48,453 nt of DNA from a virus: positions 1 to 48,453 of the IMG/VR virus record IMGVR_UViG_3300037628_000183, one strand, 5' to 3'. Shown one piece after another: positions 8,687 through 16,578 of the stretch; the first letter of the stretch is position 1, and the number at the start of each line of letters is the position of its first letter. The notes beneath the pieces are model-generated. The model worked only from the letters and a program-made list of their open reading frames with translations, made no database searches and was not told the DNA's origin. A program made the position numbers and the translations under genes.

Positions 8687-9111
8687 TCTCTCACCCGCAC
8701 GTACTCCCATACGATGCCGTATTCTGAGGACGTATCTACGTCGTCGCTGGTGATATCGTCTGAGTAGCCGTCTACCTTGATGATACCAGCTACCCGTGCG
8801 GGTGTCACCGAGCCGCTGCGAGCGCGCCATAGCGCTGCACTCTTGCGGTGACCTTCGGCAATCTGTGAAAGCGTCTCTTTGTGCGGCCCCTCGCCCAGGT
8901 CGGCATATTGTGTCCAGATAGCGGCCAGTGCCTCAAATCCAGCAGCGACGGCCCTCTGCCACTCGCCCTCGAGTGTGACCAAGCCACTTAACTCATTATC
9001 TGAAAAGTTGCCATTCCCAGGCTTAGGGCCGCTGTCTATTTCCGTATCCTGCAAGGCAAAGCGCACCCGGTCGCGATCGGCGGTGAGCGCATCGTCGTAG
9101 GTGAAAGCCAT
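8683..9111 (-). CDS. Head-tail adaptor (connector) protein
   Basis: 142 residues, mostly helical: D-R-D-R-V-R-F-A-L-Q-D-T-E, then N-F-S-D-N-E-L, a helix-rich centre with A-A-G-F-E-A-L-A-A-I-W-T-Q-Y-A, and a polar tail. The opening 'R-x-x-V-R-x-x-L-x-D-T' plus 'S-D-x-E-L' is typical of gp6/gp15-type adaptors that dock under the portal. Its ATG overlaps the TAA of the small zinc protein (TAATG). Confidence 0.6.
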   Translation of the reverse strand: MAFTYDDALTADRDRVRFALQDTEIDSGPKPGNGNFSDNELSGLVTLEGEWQRAVAAGFEALAAIWTQYADLGEGPHKETLSQIAEGHRKSAALWRARSGSVTPARVAGIIKVDGYSDDITSDDVDTSSEYGIVWEYVRVRE

Positions 9112-9263
9112 TACTTGCTCGCTGGCTTACGTACTCGCTTTGACCTTGGCTTGGGCGGCTTGGGCAGCTCGACGGGCAACAGCGCCCAGCACGATGTACA
9201 GCGCAAGCCGCGCTCGTTGTGGTCTCGACCCTTCGTCTCTTCGCCACAGGTTGGACACTTCAT
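9111..9263 (-). CDS. Very small zinc-ribbon protein
   Basis: 50 residues. C-P-T-C-G-E near the start and C-T-S-C-W around residue 25 form a four-cysteine knuckle; the rest is Lys/Arg/Pro-rich and probably binds nucleic acid or stays disordered. AGGGGG lies six bases before the ATG and the stop TAA overlaps the adaptor start, so it is translated within the head operon. Function unknown. Confidence 0.5.
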   Translation of the reverse strand: MKCPTCGEETKGRDHNERGLRCTSCWALLPVELPKPPKPRSKRVRKPASK

Positions 9264-9273
9264 AGTCTGCCCC

Positions 9274-9921
9274 CTAATTGTCGTTGTATCCGATGCACAG
9301 CCAGTCGAGGCCGTCCCATAGCAGGTAGAGTGAATCGCCCTGCCCGCCGGTCAAAACCTTATCCCCCCCGCAACGCACGTTAGCCTCGTCTACGATGGTG
9401 ATTGCGTCACTTGCGTTTTCATTGACCAGGATAAGCAGTTCGCCCGCAGTCGTGCCCGACATAATCGCGGTAACGAGACTGGTTGAAACTGCCGCTGCTG
9501 AGGTTAAGGGTTGATATGTTCCCGTGGGCGTGATATACGCTTGTACTGTGACGCTAACGGCAGCCTGCTCAGTGAGAATCAGGAAGTTTGAATTTACCAG
9601 GTCTCCCACCATGTCACCAGTCAAGTCACCGGTTACATTGCCTACGACATTTCCAGTCACGTCCCCAACCACTCCGCCGCTGGCCGTCAGCGCACCCGCT
9701 ATAGTCGCTTCGTGATCTACGAGGATTGTACGGAAGCGGGTAGGGCCGACGGCCTGTAATCCAATGTCGCCGATGCCCAGATGCGCCTCTAGCATCTCTA
9801 GTCTGCTTTCTACGTCCTCCGGCATCTCTGGCAGCGGATAGCGTATGCCGAAATAGCCCGCTACCAGGATGACTGCTACCAGCAAGGCATACCTCAGCCA
9901 TTCTTTGTCTCTGTTGCTCAT
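9274..9921 (-). CDS. Membrane-anchored repeat protein of the capsid cluster
   Basis: 215 residues. A hydrophobic segment at residues ~11-27 (Y-A-L-L-V-A-V-I-L-V-A-G-Y-F-G) follows a charged start; next come a short coiled coil (~34-50), a run of V-T-G-N-V / V-T-G-D-L / V-G-D repeats (~85-108), and a beta-rich C-terminal domain. Such G-D-V-T-G repeats usually build beta-stacked fibre shafts. A transmembrane start is unexpected for a virion protein placed just after the major capsid gene. It may be a head fibre whose N-terminus inserts in membrane, or a non-virion protein. A strong GGAGGT site supports the start. Confidence 0.55.
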   Translation of the reverse strand: MSNRDKEWLRYALLVAVILVAGYFGIRYPLPEMPEDVESRLEMLEAHLGIGDIGLQAVGPTRFRTILVDHEATIAGALTASGGVVGDVTGNVVGNVTGDLTGDMVGDLVNSNFLILTEQAAVSVTVQAYITPTGTYQPLTSAAAVSTSLVTAIMSGTTAGELLILVNENASDAITIVDEANVRCGGDKVLTGGQGDSLYLLWDGLDWLCIGYNDN

Positions 9922-9970
9922 GTTTTACCTCCAGTTAAGCGGGGTGAGGTTGCCCCCGCCCCGGCTTGTG

Positions 9971-11065
9971 TTAGGTTGCTGTGCCATCGGCCCAGGTAGC
10001 GTTATTGACATACCTGGCCGTGCCGTTGGTGCGGTCTGCCACGCCCACGCCGAACTCGACATACGTCATCAAGTTCTGGAGTGGGACGATCCTGCTACCC
10101 GCGTTCGGGTGCGGCATCGCCAGTACGCGGAAGGCGCTCTCGCCTTTGTGGAGACGGATCCGCAGAGGATTGGCAGCACTCAGGCGGCCAAAGGTCTTAT
10201 AGCCAAACCCGTAATACTGAGGACACCCTCTGACTTCTCTGATCATAAAGTGGGAGATGGTGCCAATGTAGTCTGAAGGAACCCGCGCCCTATCCTGGGT
10301 TGCGCCGTAGAGGATGAGGTTGTCGGCGGAGGCGGTGAAGTTGGTTAGCGCTTCGACAGCGGCCCGGTCGCTGGGGCCAATCAGGAAGTCGAAGGGCGGC
10401 TCGAGGCCGTGCTCCCGCAACTCGTCGTAGGCGTCAGTAAAGACGGCGTTGGTGAATACGCCACCGGAGATACCGATGTAGTGTTCGTGCGTGTTTGTGA
10501 ACACGGTGCCAGCATTGGCGGGCGGCACAAAGTCTACATTGGTTGAGCCTGCGGTCGTAGCGAACCCCGCCGAGTAGCCGCCCGTGCCCAGCTTGAGCGA
10601 GGCCCCACTGTCGTCGCCACGCTTGAGTACGCGGCGCAAGATGCGCTGGCGGCGGATATCCCGCGCTGCCTTGACGGCGGCACGAATGTCGGCGTCGATC
10701 TGGCTCATGCGCGCATCGCGCATGTAGTCGTATGTCCAGCCGAGCATGTAATCACGCTGCTTTAGCGGTAACATATGGCCTTCGGTCTCGGCGCGTTCCG
10801 CGTCGGGCAGGCCGTATTCAGTGTGATCTTCCATCGCATTGCTAGCGCCTACGCGGTACTCCAGGTCTGGCCGGTCGTCGACCGAGTAGAGCCCAGTCAT
10901 CCAGTCACCCGCGAACTCGGCATTGAGTCCCGCTAGCGCAGCATTGAGTTGCGCCGCGACGGTAGCATAGGTCGTACCGTCTAGCAGCTTGAATTCTTGT
11001 AACGCTGTTGCATCCCAGCCCGTTAGCATAATTAGGCTGGTTGTATCCCTTCGTCCTATAGTCAT
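9971..11065 (-). CDS. Major capsid protein (HK97-fold)
   Basis: About 364 residues. It lies directly after scaffold-like and decoration-like genes and before connectors. Strand-helix alternation, a long charged helix (residues ~125-150, A-A-V-K-A-A-R-D-I-R-R-Q-R-I-L-R-R-V-L-K-R-G) and a C-terminal region with P-L-R-I-R-L-H-K-G and M-T-Y-V-E-F-G-V-G-V fit HK97-type capsid proteins of this size. I choose the third-codon ATG (11065) because AGGGGG then lies seven bases upstream; the ATG at 11071 is almost on the site. No N-terminal delta domain is evident, which agrees with a separate scaffold. Confidence 0.72.
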   Translation of the reverse strand: MTIGRRDTTSLIMLTGWDATALQEFKLLDGTTYATVAAQLNAALAGLNAEFAGDWMTGLYSVDDRPDLEYRVGASNAMEDHTEYGLPDAERAETEGHMLPLKQRDYMLGWTYDYMRDARMSQIDADIRAAVKAARDIRRQRILRRVLKRGDDSGASLKLGTGGYSAGFATTAGSTNVDFVPPANAGTVFTNTHEHYIGISGGVFTNAVFTDAYDELREHGLEPPFDFLIGPSDRAAVEALTNFTASADNLILYGATQDRARVPSDYIGTISHFMIREVRGCPQYYGFGYKTFGRLSAANPLRIRLHKGESAFRVLAMPHPNAGSRIVPLQNLMTYVEFGVGVADRTNGTARYVNNATWADGTAT

Positions 11066-11076
11066 TGTCATACCCC

Positions 11077-11454
11077 CTAACTGAAGTCAATTATCTGCGG
11101 TAGAACAAACAAGACCGTGGCGGTCTCGGCGTAGCCGATGGCCAGGTCTTTTGTTCCTACCGCGTCATCATAAGCCCCGGCGGTATCGCTGCCGTAGACC
11201 AATGAACCGATGGTTGCCCCGCTGAGGCACTGAATAGGCCCGTAGTGCACCAGGTCTACCCGATCGCCCACTACCCCACCCTCGACGGCCACGGCAACGG
11301 TCAACTGCGCCGTGCTGGTATCGGTGTGATCCCAATACCCATCGGATTGGAGCGTGACCGGGTGGCCTTTCGTAACGGTATTCCCCAACGTGCCCCGGCG
11401 GATGATAGCCCCCTGGAGGGGCTTGATGTCTGTGCCGATCGTGATTGCGCTCAT
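11077..11454 (-). CDS. Capsid decoration-like protein, copy 2
   Basis: 125 residues, all-beta, close paralogue of the next gene upstream (11467-11844): both open with M-S-A-I-x-I-G-T-D-I-K-P-L-Q-G-A and share G-P-I-Q-C-L-S-G-A-T-I-G-S-L-V-Y-G and the ending P-Q-I-I-D-F-S. The position between scaffold and capsid genes and the small beta-barrel style recall DUF2190-type cement proteins. The start follows AGGGGG by five bases. Two copies may let the two proteins occupy different lattice positions. Confidence 0.55.
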   Translation of the reverse strand: MSAITIGTDIKPLQGAIIRRGTLGNTVTKGHPVTLQSDGYWDHTDTSTAQLTVAVAVEGGVVGDRVDLVHYGPIQCLSGATIGSLVYGSDTAGAYDDAVGTKDLAIGYAETATVLFVLPQIIDFS

Positions 11455-11466
11455 TGTTACCCCCTA

Positions 11467-11844
11467 CTAACTGAAGTCGATGATCTGCGGCTTGACGAAT
11501 AGCACCGTAGCGCTTTCGGCATAGCCGATGACCGTGTCCTTGGCTCCCACAGCGGTATCGTAGCCGGTGGCGTCCGCACCGTAGACCAGCGAGCCAATGG
11601 TTGCCCCGCTGAGGCACTGAATAGGCCCATAACGCACCAGATCTACTCGGTCACCCTCACTGCCGCCCTGAACGGCTACGGCAATGGTCAACTGCGCATT
11701 CGTGGTGGTGTTGGTGGGATCCCAGTAGCCGTCTGACTGGAGTGTCACGGGATAGCCCTTCGTAACGCTCGCTCCTAGCGTACCGCGTCGGATAATAGCC
11801 CCTTGGAGAGGCTTTATATCCGTCCCGATTGAGATTGCACTCAT
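11467..11844 (-). CDS. Capsid decoration-like protein, copy 1
   Basis: 125 residues, paralogue of 11077-11454. Differences cluster in two loops (after G-Y-W-D-P and after V-Y-G-A-D), with framework strands kept, as expected when both copies still fold and are used. It has the same AGGGGG leader. The predicted role is capsid stabilisation; direct evidence is lacking. Confidence 0.55.
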   Translation of the reverse strand: MSAISIGTDIKPLQGAIIRRGTLGASVTKGYPVTLQSDGYWDPTNTTTNAQLTIAVAVQGGSEGDRVDLVRYGPIQCLSGATIGSLVYGADATGYDTAVGAKDTVIGYAESATVLFVKPQIIDFS

Positions 11845-11857
11845 ATCTACCCCCTAA

Positions 11858-12511
11858 TTACATAGCTTGTGCCACCAGTGTCGGGTCAAGATACTTTTTG
11901 TCTATCCCCACTCTGGCAGCGTATTCGATTAGCTGATCTTCTGTGGCCTTGCCTGTGCCGCCGCCGGTGTCAGTAGCGTTGACGTTCGCCGCTGCCTGCG
12001 CCGTGCCGAATAGGTGCGGGTGGCTCTTGGTGAGCGCCTTGACCGCTGCGTCCATCCCGGTCATTCCGTCTTCATCTGTCACTACACCCGACGTATCGGC
12101 TAGCGTGAAAGCGTCCTTTTTGGCCTGCGCGTTGACGAATGAGAGTTTCTGTACGTCGGCCTCATCATAGAACGCTTGGCGCATCTGCGCCGCATCCAGT
12201 TCTGTGGTGAGCGTTTTGTGTTTCTCTTTCCATTCCTGCGCCGCTGCCTGCGCCTTCTCCACCTCTGACAGTTCGGCCTTTTCGCGTTCGGCCTCTGCTT
12301 TGTCGTGCGCCTCCAACTGCTTGCGCCGCTTGGCGCTCTCAGCGTTGACGCGTTTCAGCGCGGCCTGCGCACCGACTAGTTCGGCCTGCAAGGCTTCCCG
12401 TGTCGGTTCTCCCGACTGTTCCGTGGTCGTCTCAACCGCCTGCGTCTCGCTGGCGTCGCTCTCTGTGGTCGTCTCGACCGTCCCCGTCTCTGTTCCCTGT
12501 TCGTCTGGCAT
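11858..12511 (-). CDS. Scaffold-like protein
   Basis: 217 residues from the ATG at 12511, chosen because GGGAGG lies upstream and because the longer frame would run into the terminator. The first ~40 residues are Thr/Glu-rich and disordered, ~45-125 form a highly charged coiled coil (Lys/Glu/Ala heptads), and the last ~90 are helical with a short Gly-rich linker. This composition and its place before the capsid genes are characteristic of phage scaffolding proteins, which fill the procapsid and leave before packaging. A protease domain is not seen. Confidence 0.65.
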   Translation of the reverse strand: MPDEQGTETGTVETTTESDASETQAVETTTEQSGEPTREALQAELVGAQAALKRVNAESAKRRKQLEAHDKAEAEREKAELSEVEKAQAAAQEWKEKHKTLTTELDAAQMRQAFYDEADVQKLSFVNAQAKKDAFTLADTSGVVTDEDGMTGMDAAVKALTKSHPHLFGTAQAAANVNATDTGGGTGKATEDQLIEYAARVGIDKKYLDPTLVAQAM

Positions 12512-12564
12512 CTCGCCATACCTCCCGTTACTTGTGTGGCCCATCCTGGCCCGTATCCCTAAAC

Positions 12565-12617
12565 GCAAAAAGCGGCACACTTAGACCGGTATTATGCTGG
12601 TCTGAAAGTGTGCCGCT
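12565..12617 (-). terminator. Rho-independent terminator before the capsid operon
   Basis: Arms at 12571-12587 and 12599-12617 pair over 17 bp with one two-base bulge (outer arm AGCGGCACACTT). On the minus strand the stem is followed by a run of five T (12571-12567). It separates the small genes at 12.6-13.0 kb from the scaffold gene, so capsid transcription must read through it or start nearby. Confidence 0.7.
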
Positions 12618-12647
12618 GGTTGCCCGGTGGCTATTTAGTTATGTCTT

Positions 12648-12890
12648 CTAAACTATCAAATTCAATCCGTGTTTCTCGTTGGTATATTCTATATCGCGCT
12701 TGAACTGTTCCCAGCTGTCAGCGGGCATTGGCATGGCCTCTTGCATTACCACTATGGCATTGATCATAAGTTGTAGCTGCCTGCCAGTATTCCTGACGGC
12801 GGCTAGCATAAACTCAAACGTCTCCTCTGCTTGATACTTGTCGCTTGCTGCCCTTGCCAAGGACTTTAACGTTTCCTCATTCTTAGCCAT
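12648..12890 (-). CDS. Small helical protein, unknown function
   Basis: 80 residues, helical throughout, without cysteines or a membrane span: L-K-S-L-A-R-A-A-S-D-K-Y, then L-Q-L-M-I-N-A-I-V-V-M-Q-E-A-M-P-M. It ends 31 bases before the terminator and its start overlaps the preceding 33-codon ORF. It would be the main product of the internal promoter at 13.01-13.04 kb if the terminator works. Confidence 0.45.
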   Translation of the reverse strand: MAKNEETLKSLARAASDKYQAEETFEFMLAAVRNTGRQLQLMINAIVVMQEAMPMPADSWEQFKRDIEYTNEKHGLNLIV

Positions 12891-12984
12891 TATTCTGTCT
12901 GTGCTTCGGCGGTATACTCCTGGTCATCTCCATATAATCTTCAAGCGCGCCCAGTGCAATGATGAGCGCCTGGCGAATTGACAT
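12883..12984 (-). CDS. Very small helical peptide
   Basis: 33 residues (M-S-I-R-Q-A-L-I-I-A-L-G-A-L-E-D-Y ...). AAGGA stands eight bases before the ATG at 12984. A longer frame from an ATG at 13011 is possible, but that ATG lies inside the -10 box of the internal promoter. The stop overlaps the next gene's start (AATGGCTAA). Function unknown. Confidence 0.35.
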   Translation of the reverse strand: MSIRQALIIALGALEDYMEMTRSIPPKHRQNNG

Positions 12985-13009
12985 TAGCAATGTCCTTACT
13001 CTAGCGTCC

Positions 13010-13039
13010 ATTATACCACATTCTGAGGTGGGTTGTCAA
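13010..13039 (-). promoter_or_regulatory. Consensus sigma-70 promoter inside the late block
   Basis: On the minus strand TTGACA (13039-13034) and TATAAT (13015-13010) both match the consensus and are 18 bp apart, with a TGTGG stretch before the -10. The -35 overlaps the stop codon of the gene at 13036. Transcription would start near 13003 and run towards the scaffold and capsid genes. Confidence 0.7.
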
Positions 13040-13332
13040 GCCACTGAGCCACTGGCTATTTGCGCGGCTGTAATACAGTCACCCGGAAAGTCCAAGGCAA
13101 TCATAAAATCTTCGTGCATTTGTAAATCAGGCAATCGGGGATCGCCACTATAAACTGGCTTGCCATTGAATGACCCAACAAAATCATCGCGAGTGATCCT
13201 TGCTAGCCTGCTCTGTAATCGAGTAGCACCGCATCCTCGTACTTCGCCATCGCCGCAATGTTCCTGTCTCACCCTATTTGTGCTGCCGCAATATGCGCAT
13301 TTCCAGTTTTTCACCCTATCCTCCTTGGGCAT
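13036..13332 (-). CDS. Small zinc-finger protein
   Basis: 98 residues. C-A-Y-C-G-S-T-N near residue 12 and later C-G-D-G-E-V-R-G-C-G-A form a likely four-cysteine zinc site; the rest is mixed. The ATG at 13332 is preferred (GAGGGG upstream); a GTG at 13338 is possible. It overlaps the end of the minor head gene. Function unknown; small zinc ribbons of this sort often bind RNA or DNA. Confidence 0.5.
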   Translation of the reverse strand: MPKEDRVKNWKCAYCGSTNRVRQEHCGDGEVRGCGATRLQSRLARITRDDFVGSFNGKPVYSGDPRLPDLQMHEDFMIALDFPGDCITAAQIASGSVA

Positions 13333-14305
13333 ACCCACCCCTCTGCCTCAACGCCAATAACTCCTCGCGCAGTTCAGTTATTGCCTTCGTGTCGTCGGCT
13401 CGCCTGCGCGCATCGGGTATCGCCTTCTTGCCCACCAGCGCTTCTCGTATCTCGGCGATGCGCAGCCTTGCGTCCCGCCGCTTCTTTTGCTCGCCCGCCG
13501 ATTGCTCCAGCAGCATCGCGGTTAGGTCGTCGTCAGTCTCATCCATTGGGACCATCCCCACGGACGTTCGGCAATTCCAGTGAAACGGTGTCCAATCCTG
13601 GTAATCGGCCCAGGCTGGCGTGCCGGTCGTGTGAAACTGTCTCTTCTCTGGCACTACCTGGCCATGCACCCTCAAACAGCATTCAGTGGTCACGGCATCA
13701 ATGGCGGCTATCGCCTGTTTGCCCCATGCGCGGCCCGACGCCTGCATTGCCGGTTGCAGTGCGCCAATGAGTGCCAGCCCTGCCGCCGTTGCCAGCCAGC
13801 GTGCCCCTTCCCGCGTCACGATGTCTGGCCTGAGCAGGCCCACGGTGGTATCACTGCCCAGGATGAGCGCCGGATCTGCGCCAGTTGCCAGCGTCGCTAG
13901 TATGCCACGCTCTTGCTGCTCAACTATGCCGATTATGGCGTCAAGCATTGGCATAGTGTCAATGTGTTGCAACTGCGGCTCTATATTCCATACGCGGCCC
14001 TCAATAATAGCTTGCTTCCATCCAAGCGCCCAGGCGCTGTCAAGCGTGGTATTCACTACTGTGCGCACGCTGTCCTTGAGCCCGGCCATCACTTCTTGCG
14101 TTTCGTGATATGCACCCAGCCAGGCCCCCATCGCAATTGCAGGAGTACGTTGTCTCAGCACATCCCTGAGTGCCCGTCGTGCGTTGCGGTATGCCACCAG
14201 CACCTTGCCGCGCGGATGTTCAGCAGTGCCCAACTTGGCGAATAGTTTGCCCAGTTCGCGGTTGGTGCGCAGAGCGGCCTTGATGGAGGGGCGGCGGTTA
14301 GGCAT
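13316..14305 (-). CDS. Minor head protein (SPP1 gp7 / Mu gpF-like)
   Basis: 329 residues. The C-terminal part carries the family signature: C-C-L-R-V-H-G-Q (residues ~208-215), then a W-A-D-Y-Q-D-W-T-P segment and F-H-W-N-C-R-T-S-V (~242-250), like the P-P-x-H-x-N-C-R core of the head morphogenesis domain. The N-terminal half is helical. The family binds the portal and helps head assembly or early DNA ejection; SPP1 also places it after the portal. A charged coiled tail (last ~70 residues) may be the capsid interior anchor. Confidence 0.72.
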   Translation of the reverse strand: MPNRRPSIKAALRTNRELGKLFAKLGTAEHPRGKVLVAYRNARRALRDVLRQRTPAIAMGAWLGAYHETQEVMAGLKDSVRTVVNTTLDSAWALGWKQAIIEGRVWNIEPQLQHIDTMPMLDAIIGIVEQQERGILATLATGADPALILGSDTTVGLLRPDIVTREGARWLATAAGLALIGALQPAMQASGRAWGKQAIAAIDAVTTECCLRVHGQVVPEKRQFHTTGTPAWADYQDWTPFHWNCRTSVGMVPMDETDDDLTAMLLEQSAGEQKKRRDARLRIAEIREALVGKKAIPDARRRADDTKAITELREELLALRQRGGYAQGG

Positions 14306-14311
14306 TGCCCT

Positions 14312-14611
14312 CTATTCCGATTCTGCCAGCCACGGATTGTCCTCCACCACTTGCATCAGGCCATACGCTAACGAATCAACGAGCCTTTCCTTCCTGCTGT
14401 CCTTCCTGCGCCCGGCCTGGAACAGAATCAAGTGAACAATCTCGTGCCACACGGTTTGCCGTTTCTGCACCGCCGCGTTTTTTGCGGCCACTAAAATCTT
14501 GGCTTCCACATGGTCAACCTGCCCCCACAGGGTTTTTCCCTTCCCGGTGCGTAGATCCTCGGCCTCTTCCACGCTGTAGGTTATCGGCCCGATCTTGACC
14601 TGATTATTCAC
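14312..14611 (-). CDS. Zincin-like metallopeptidase-fold protein
   Basis: 99 residues from the GTG at 14611. H-E-I-V-H (56-60) is an HExxH zinc motif, and Glu75 in R-K-E-R-L-V-D could be the third ligand. The opening (K-I-G-P-I-T-Y-S-V) and L-W-G-Q-V-D before the motif match a known group of small phage proteins with an ImmA/IrrE-like zincin core. I prefer the GTG because GAGG is six bases upstream and the family begins there; an ATG at 14665 would add 18 residues. Substrate unknown. Its place between the minor head gene and portal-side genes is unusual for a regulator. Confidence 0.6.
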   Translation of the reverse strand: MNNQVKIGPITYSVEEAEDLRTGKGKTLWGQVDHVEAKILVAAKNAAVQKRQTVWHEIVHLILFQAGRRKDSRKERLVDSLAYGLMQVVEDNPWLAESE

Positions 14612-14674
14612 TGTCCTCCTCTGACTTGTGTTGCCCTTTTTCTGCCAAAGACCCAGCGTAGCCACCTTGTAATG

Positions 14675-14917
14675 TTAGGCAATTCTGAGCTCCTCTCCAT
14701 CTGTAACTACAACAGCCTCGTATATGCCCGGCACTGCTGACTCTCGTATCTCCAGTATCTCAATCTTGCCCATTACATCCAGGGCGTAGACTTGCAACCG
14801 CACCGCCTCGCCCCGCCGCGCATCTATCGTGACGCGGTTAATGGCATCTCCCTCGTCTTCATCCAATTTGAGCACGTCTGTTATCACACGCTTAATCCAC
14901 TTATCACCGCTCTTCAT
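14675..14917 (-). CDS. Small protein, unknown function
   Basis: 80 residues, acidic middle (L-D-E-D-E-G-D-A) and a beta-rich second half (R-L-Q-V-Y-A-L-D-V, E-A-V-V-V-T-D-G). No cysteine motif or membrane segment. It overlaps the end of the zinc-ribbon gene upstream. I do not recognise a family. Confidence 0.45.
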   Translation of the reverse strand: MKSGDKWIKRVITDVLKLDEDEGDAINRVTIDARRGEAVRLQVYALDVMGKIEILEIRESAVPGIYEAVVVTDGEELRIA

Positions 14918-15134
14918 TGTCCCCCTCTACCTTTGGATCAAATACCACGCCAATATCAGCCCCTACAGGCAATACAGAGATTTTACCCTCCCAACCCATG
15001 ACAAACTCTCCACAGTGTGGACACATGCCACTGATTGCAAGTAGAATGTACTCGCCTTGCCCGCTTTGAGCAGCGGCAGCGCGACCACTAAAACTCCTTT
15101 TGCAGTCAGTGCAATAGCATGTAATTTTATTCAC
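14904..15134 (-). CDS. Small zinc-ribbon protein
   Basis: 76 residues from a GTG at 15134, with GGGGGAGG directly upstream and a small overlap with the portal gene's stop; the longer frame inside the portal gene is discarded. C-Y-C-T-D-C (residues 6-11) and C-P-H-C-G (~39-43) form a zinc ribbon, with acidic residues at the end. Function unknown. Confidence 0.5.
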   Translation of the reverse strand: MNKITCYCTDCKRSFSGRAAAAQSGQGEYILLAISGMCPHCGEFVMGWEGKISVLPVGADIGVVFDPKVEGDNEER

Positions 15135-16569
15135 TTTCCTCCCCCTCTGGCTCCTGCCCAAACATCGCCGCTGCCTGCCTCTGCATATTCAACCGCGCCT
15201 GGTACTCTTCGGTCATCTTCATCTTATTGATTTCCTCTTGTGAGTATCCCGCCTCAGACCACAAGAATTCAAGCGGGACATTCAGTTTGTCACGCTTGAG
15301 GCCCAGCGTCTCGATGTGTTCCTTCTCATCACGAGTGGCGGCGGGCACCCACTCCACCTCGAGCATGGCCTCTTCGTTCAGTCCCCCACTGGCGAAGGTA
15401 TTCACCAGGCGGCGGGCCATATATAGCGTATCCTCCCAGGAGTTGCCAAAGCGGACCTGCCTTACGCGTACCTTGGACAACAGCACGGCCTCTTGCTGTT
15501 TCAATGTGCCCTCGGCAGCTACCAGCCGGGTAACCTGGAAGCGACTAATAGGAGTATCTGTCACCTGCGCTAATTTGACAATCCAACTGTCTAGCGCGGC
15601 GATTAACGGCGTTAGGTCTGTGCCTTCCAGCAGCGTGGCCGTAGCATCTTTCGGTATCTCAATCCAGCAGCCCGGCGTCAATTCCAGGTAGTTGCCGCCA
15701 TCGCTTGCAGGTGGCTTTCCATCTGTGGTAGCGGAGAACCCCTGTGCAATACGGATCGGGAACCCAGCAGCATCGGCGGCGGCCAGGATGTCGATTGCCG
15801 TCTTGTTGATTGCATCCTGTGGCGGGATGGCATCCCATATCTCACTCTTGCTATCGGGATTGCGCCAGTGAATAACGGGTATGCCAAGCGGCTTGCCTAC
15901 CGTGTCCACCCACGGAATGGGCCAGGTAGTATCACCCTCATCCAGGTGCTCCGTCCAGCCGCTCTCACCCGAGCGTGCGGCCTGGCGGTACTTCTCTATT
16001 CTCTCAGGATAGTACATCGTGAGGCGCTGGCGTGTCTGCCGCTTGCCGTCCTCTACCACTGTCTCTGTCCACCTCTTGCTGGCAAACTCCATCGGCAGTG
16101 AGGTCAGGTCGTCGGGATAATGCGCCTTGCAGCCAAAGCCAGTACCGCCGCTGAGCGGATCGGTATAGCGCAGATGCGGCGTGAAACGCGGCTGTAGTTC
16201 ATCGTCCAGGTCTACGATGACAAAGTACTCGCCGTCCCGAACTGCGCCACGATGCACGCCGTCTTGCTTCTCGTCCATCCTGTTGTGCTGCCACCACTGC
16301 CAGGCAATCTCAGAGAATGCCTTGTCCTTTGATGCCGCCAGCGCCGCCACTATTAGCCGCTCCCACACTGCATTGACCACGGTAGCGCAGTAGTTGATCG
16401 CAAAGCGCCCGCCCTCGACAAAGCCCAGGGTTTCCCTTTGCCTCTTGGTGAGCGGTACGTGCTGGTCACCGTCGTAGTAATCGCGCACCAGCACGATGTT
16501 CTTTTGCCGCGTGTGCTCCTCTTCTGTCTGCCAGCCTGCGAAGGCCAGTTCAGCTATGTCAGTTGCCAT
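15127..16569 (-). CDS. Portal protein (SPP1 gp6-like)
   Basis: 480 residues. It follows the large terminase with one small gene between. An N-terminal segment with V-R-D-Y-Y-D-G-D-Q-H (residues ~28-37) is typical of gp6-type portals, as are the central wing region, the long helical stem region (~340-395) and the Gln/Glu-rich C-terminus. The portal forms the dodecameric ring through which DNA is packaged and ejected. SPP1-like portals go with headful packaging, which would give circularly permuted genomes and fits assembly as a circle. Confidence 0.78.
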   Translation of the reverse strand: MATDIAELAFAGWQTEEEHTRQKNIVLVRDYYDGDQHVPLTKRQRETLGFVEGGRFAINYCATVVNAVWERLIVAALAASKDKAFSEIAWQWWQHNRMDEKQDGVHRGAVRDGEYFVIVDLDDELQPRFTPHLRYTDPLSGGTGFGCKAHYPDDLTSLPMEFASKRWTETVVEDGKRQTRQRLTMYYPERIEKYRQAARSGESGWTEHLDEGDTTWPIPWVDTVGKPLGIPVIHWRNPDSKSEIWDAIPPQDAINKTAIDILAAADAAGFPIRIAQGFSATTDGKPPASDGGNYLELTPGCWIEIPKDATATLLEGTDLTPLIAALDSWIVKLAQVTDTPISRFQVTRLVAAEGTLKQQEAVLLSKVRVRQVRFGNSWEDTLYMARRLVNTFASGGLNEEAMLEVEWVPAATRDEKEHIETLGLKRDKLNVPLEFLWSEAGYSQEEINKMKMTEEYQARLNMQRQAAAMFGQEPEGEESE

Positions 16570-16578
16570 TAGTTGCTC

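Larger units (their letters stand above)
11077..11844 (-). repeat. Tandem gene duplication (decoration paralogues)
   Basis: Two adjacent 378-bp genes of equal length are alike at DNA and protein level, with long matching blocks in their first and last thirds, and are separated by 12 bp. The second copy's leader also repeats that of the first. Confidence 0.8.

Noticed and set aside
15678-15887. Overlapping minus-strand frame inside the portal gene
   Set aside because: It lies wholly within the portal coding region in another frame with no ribosome site.
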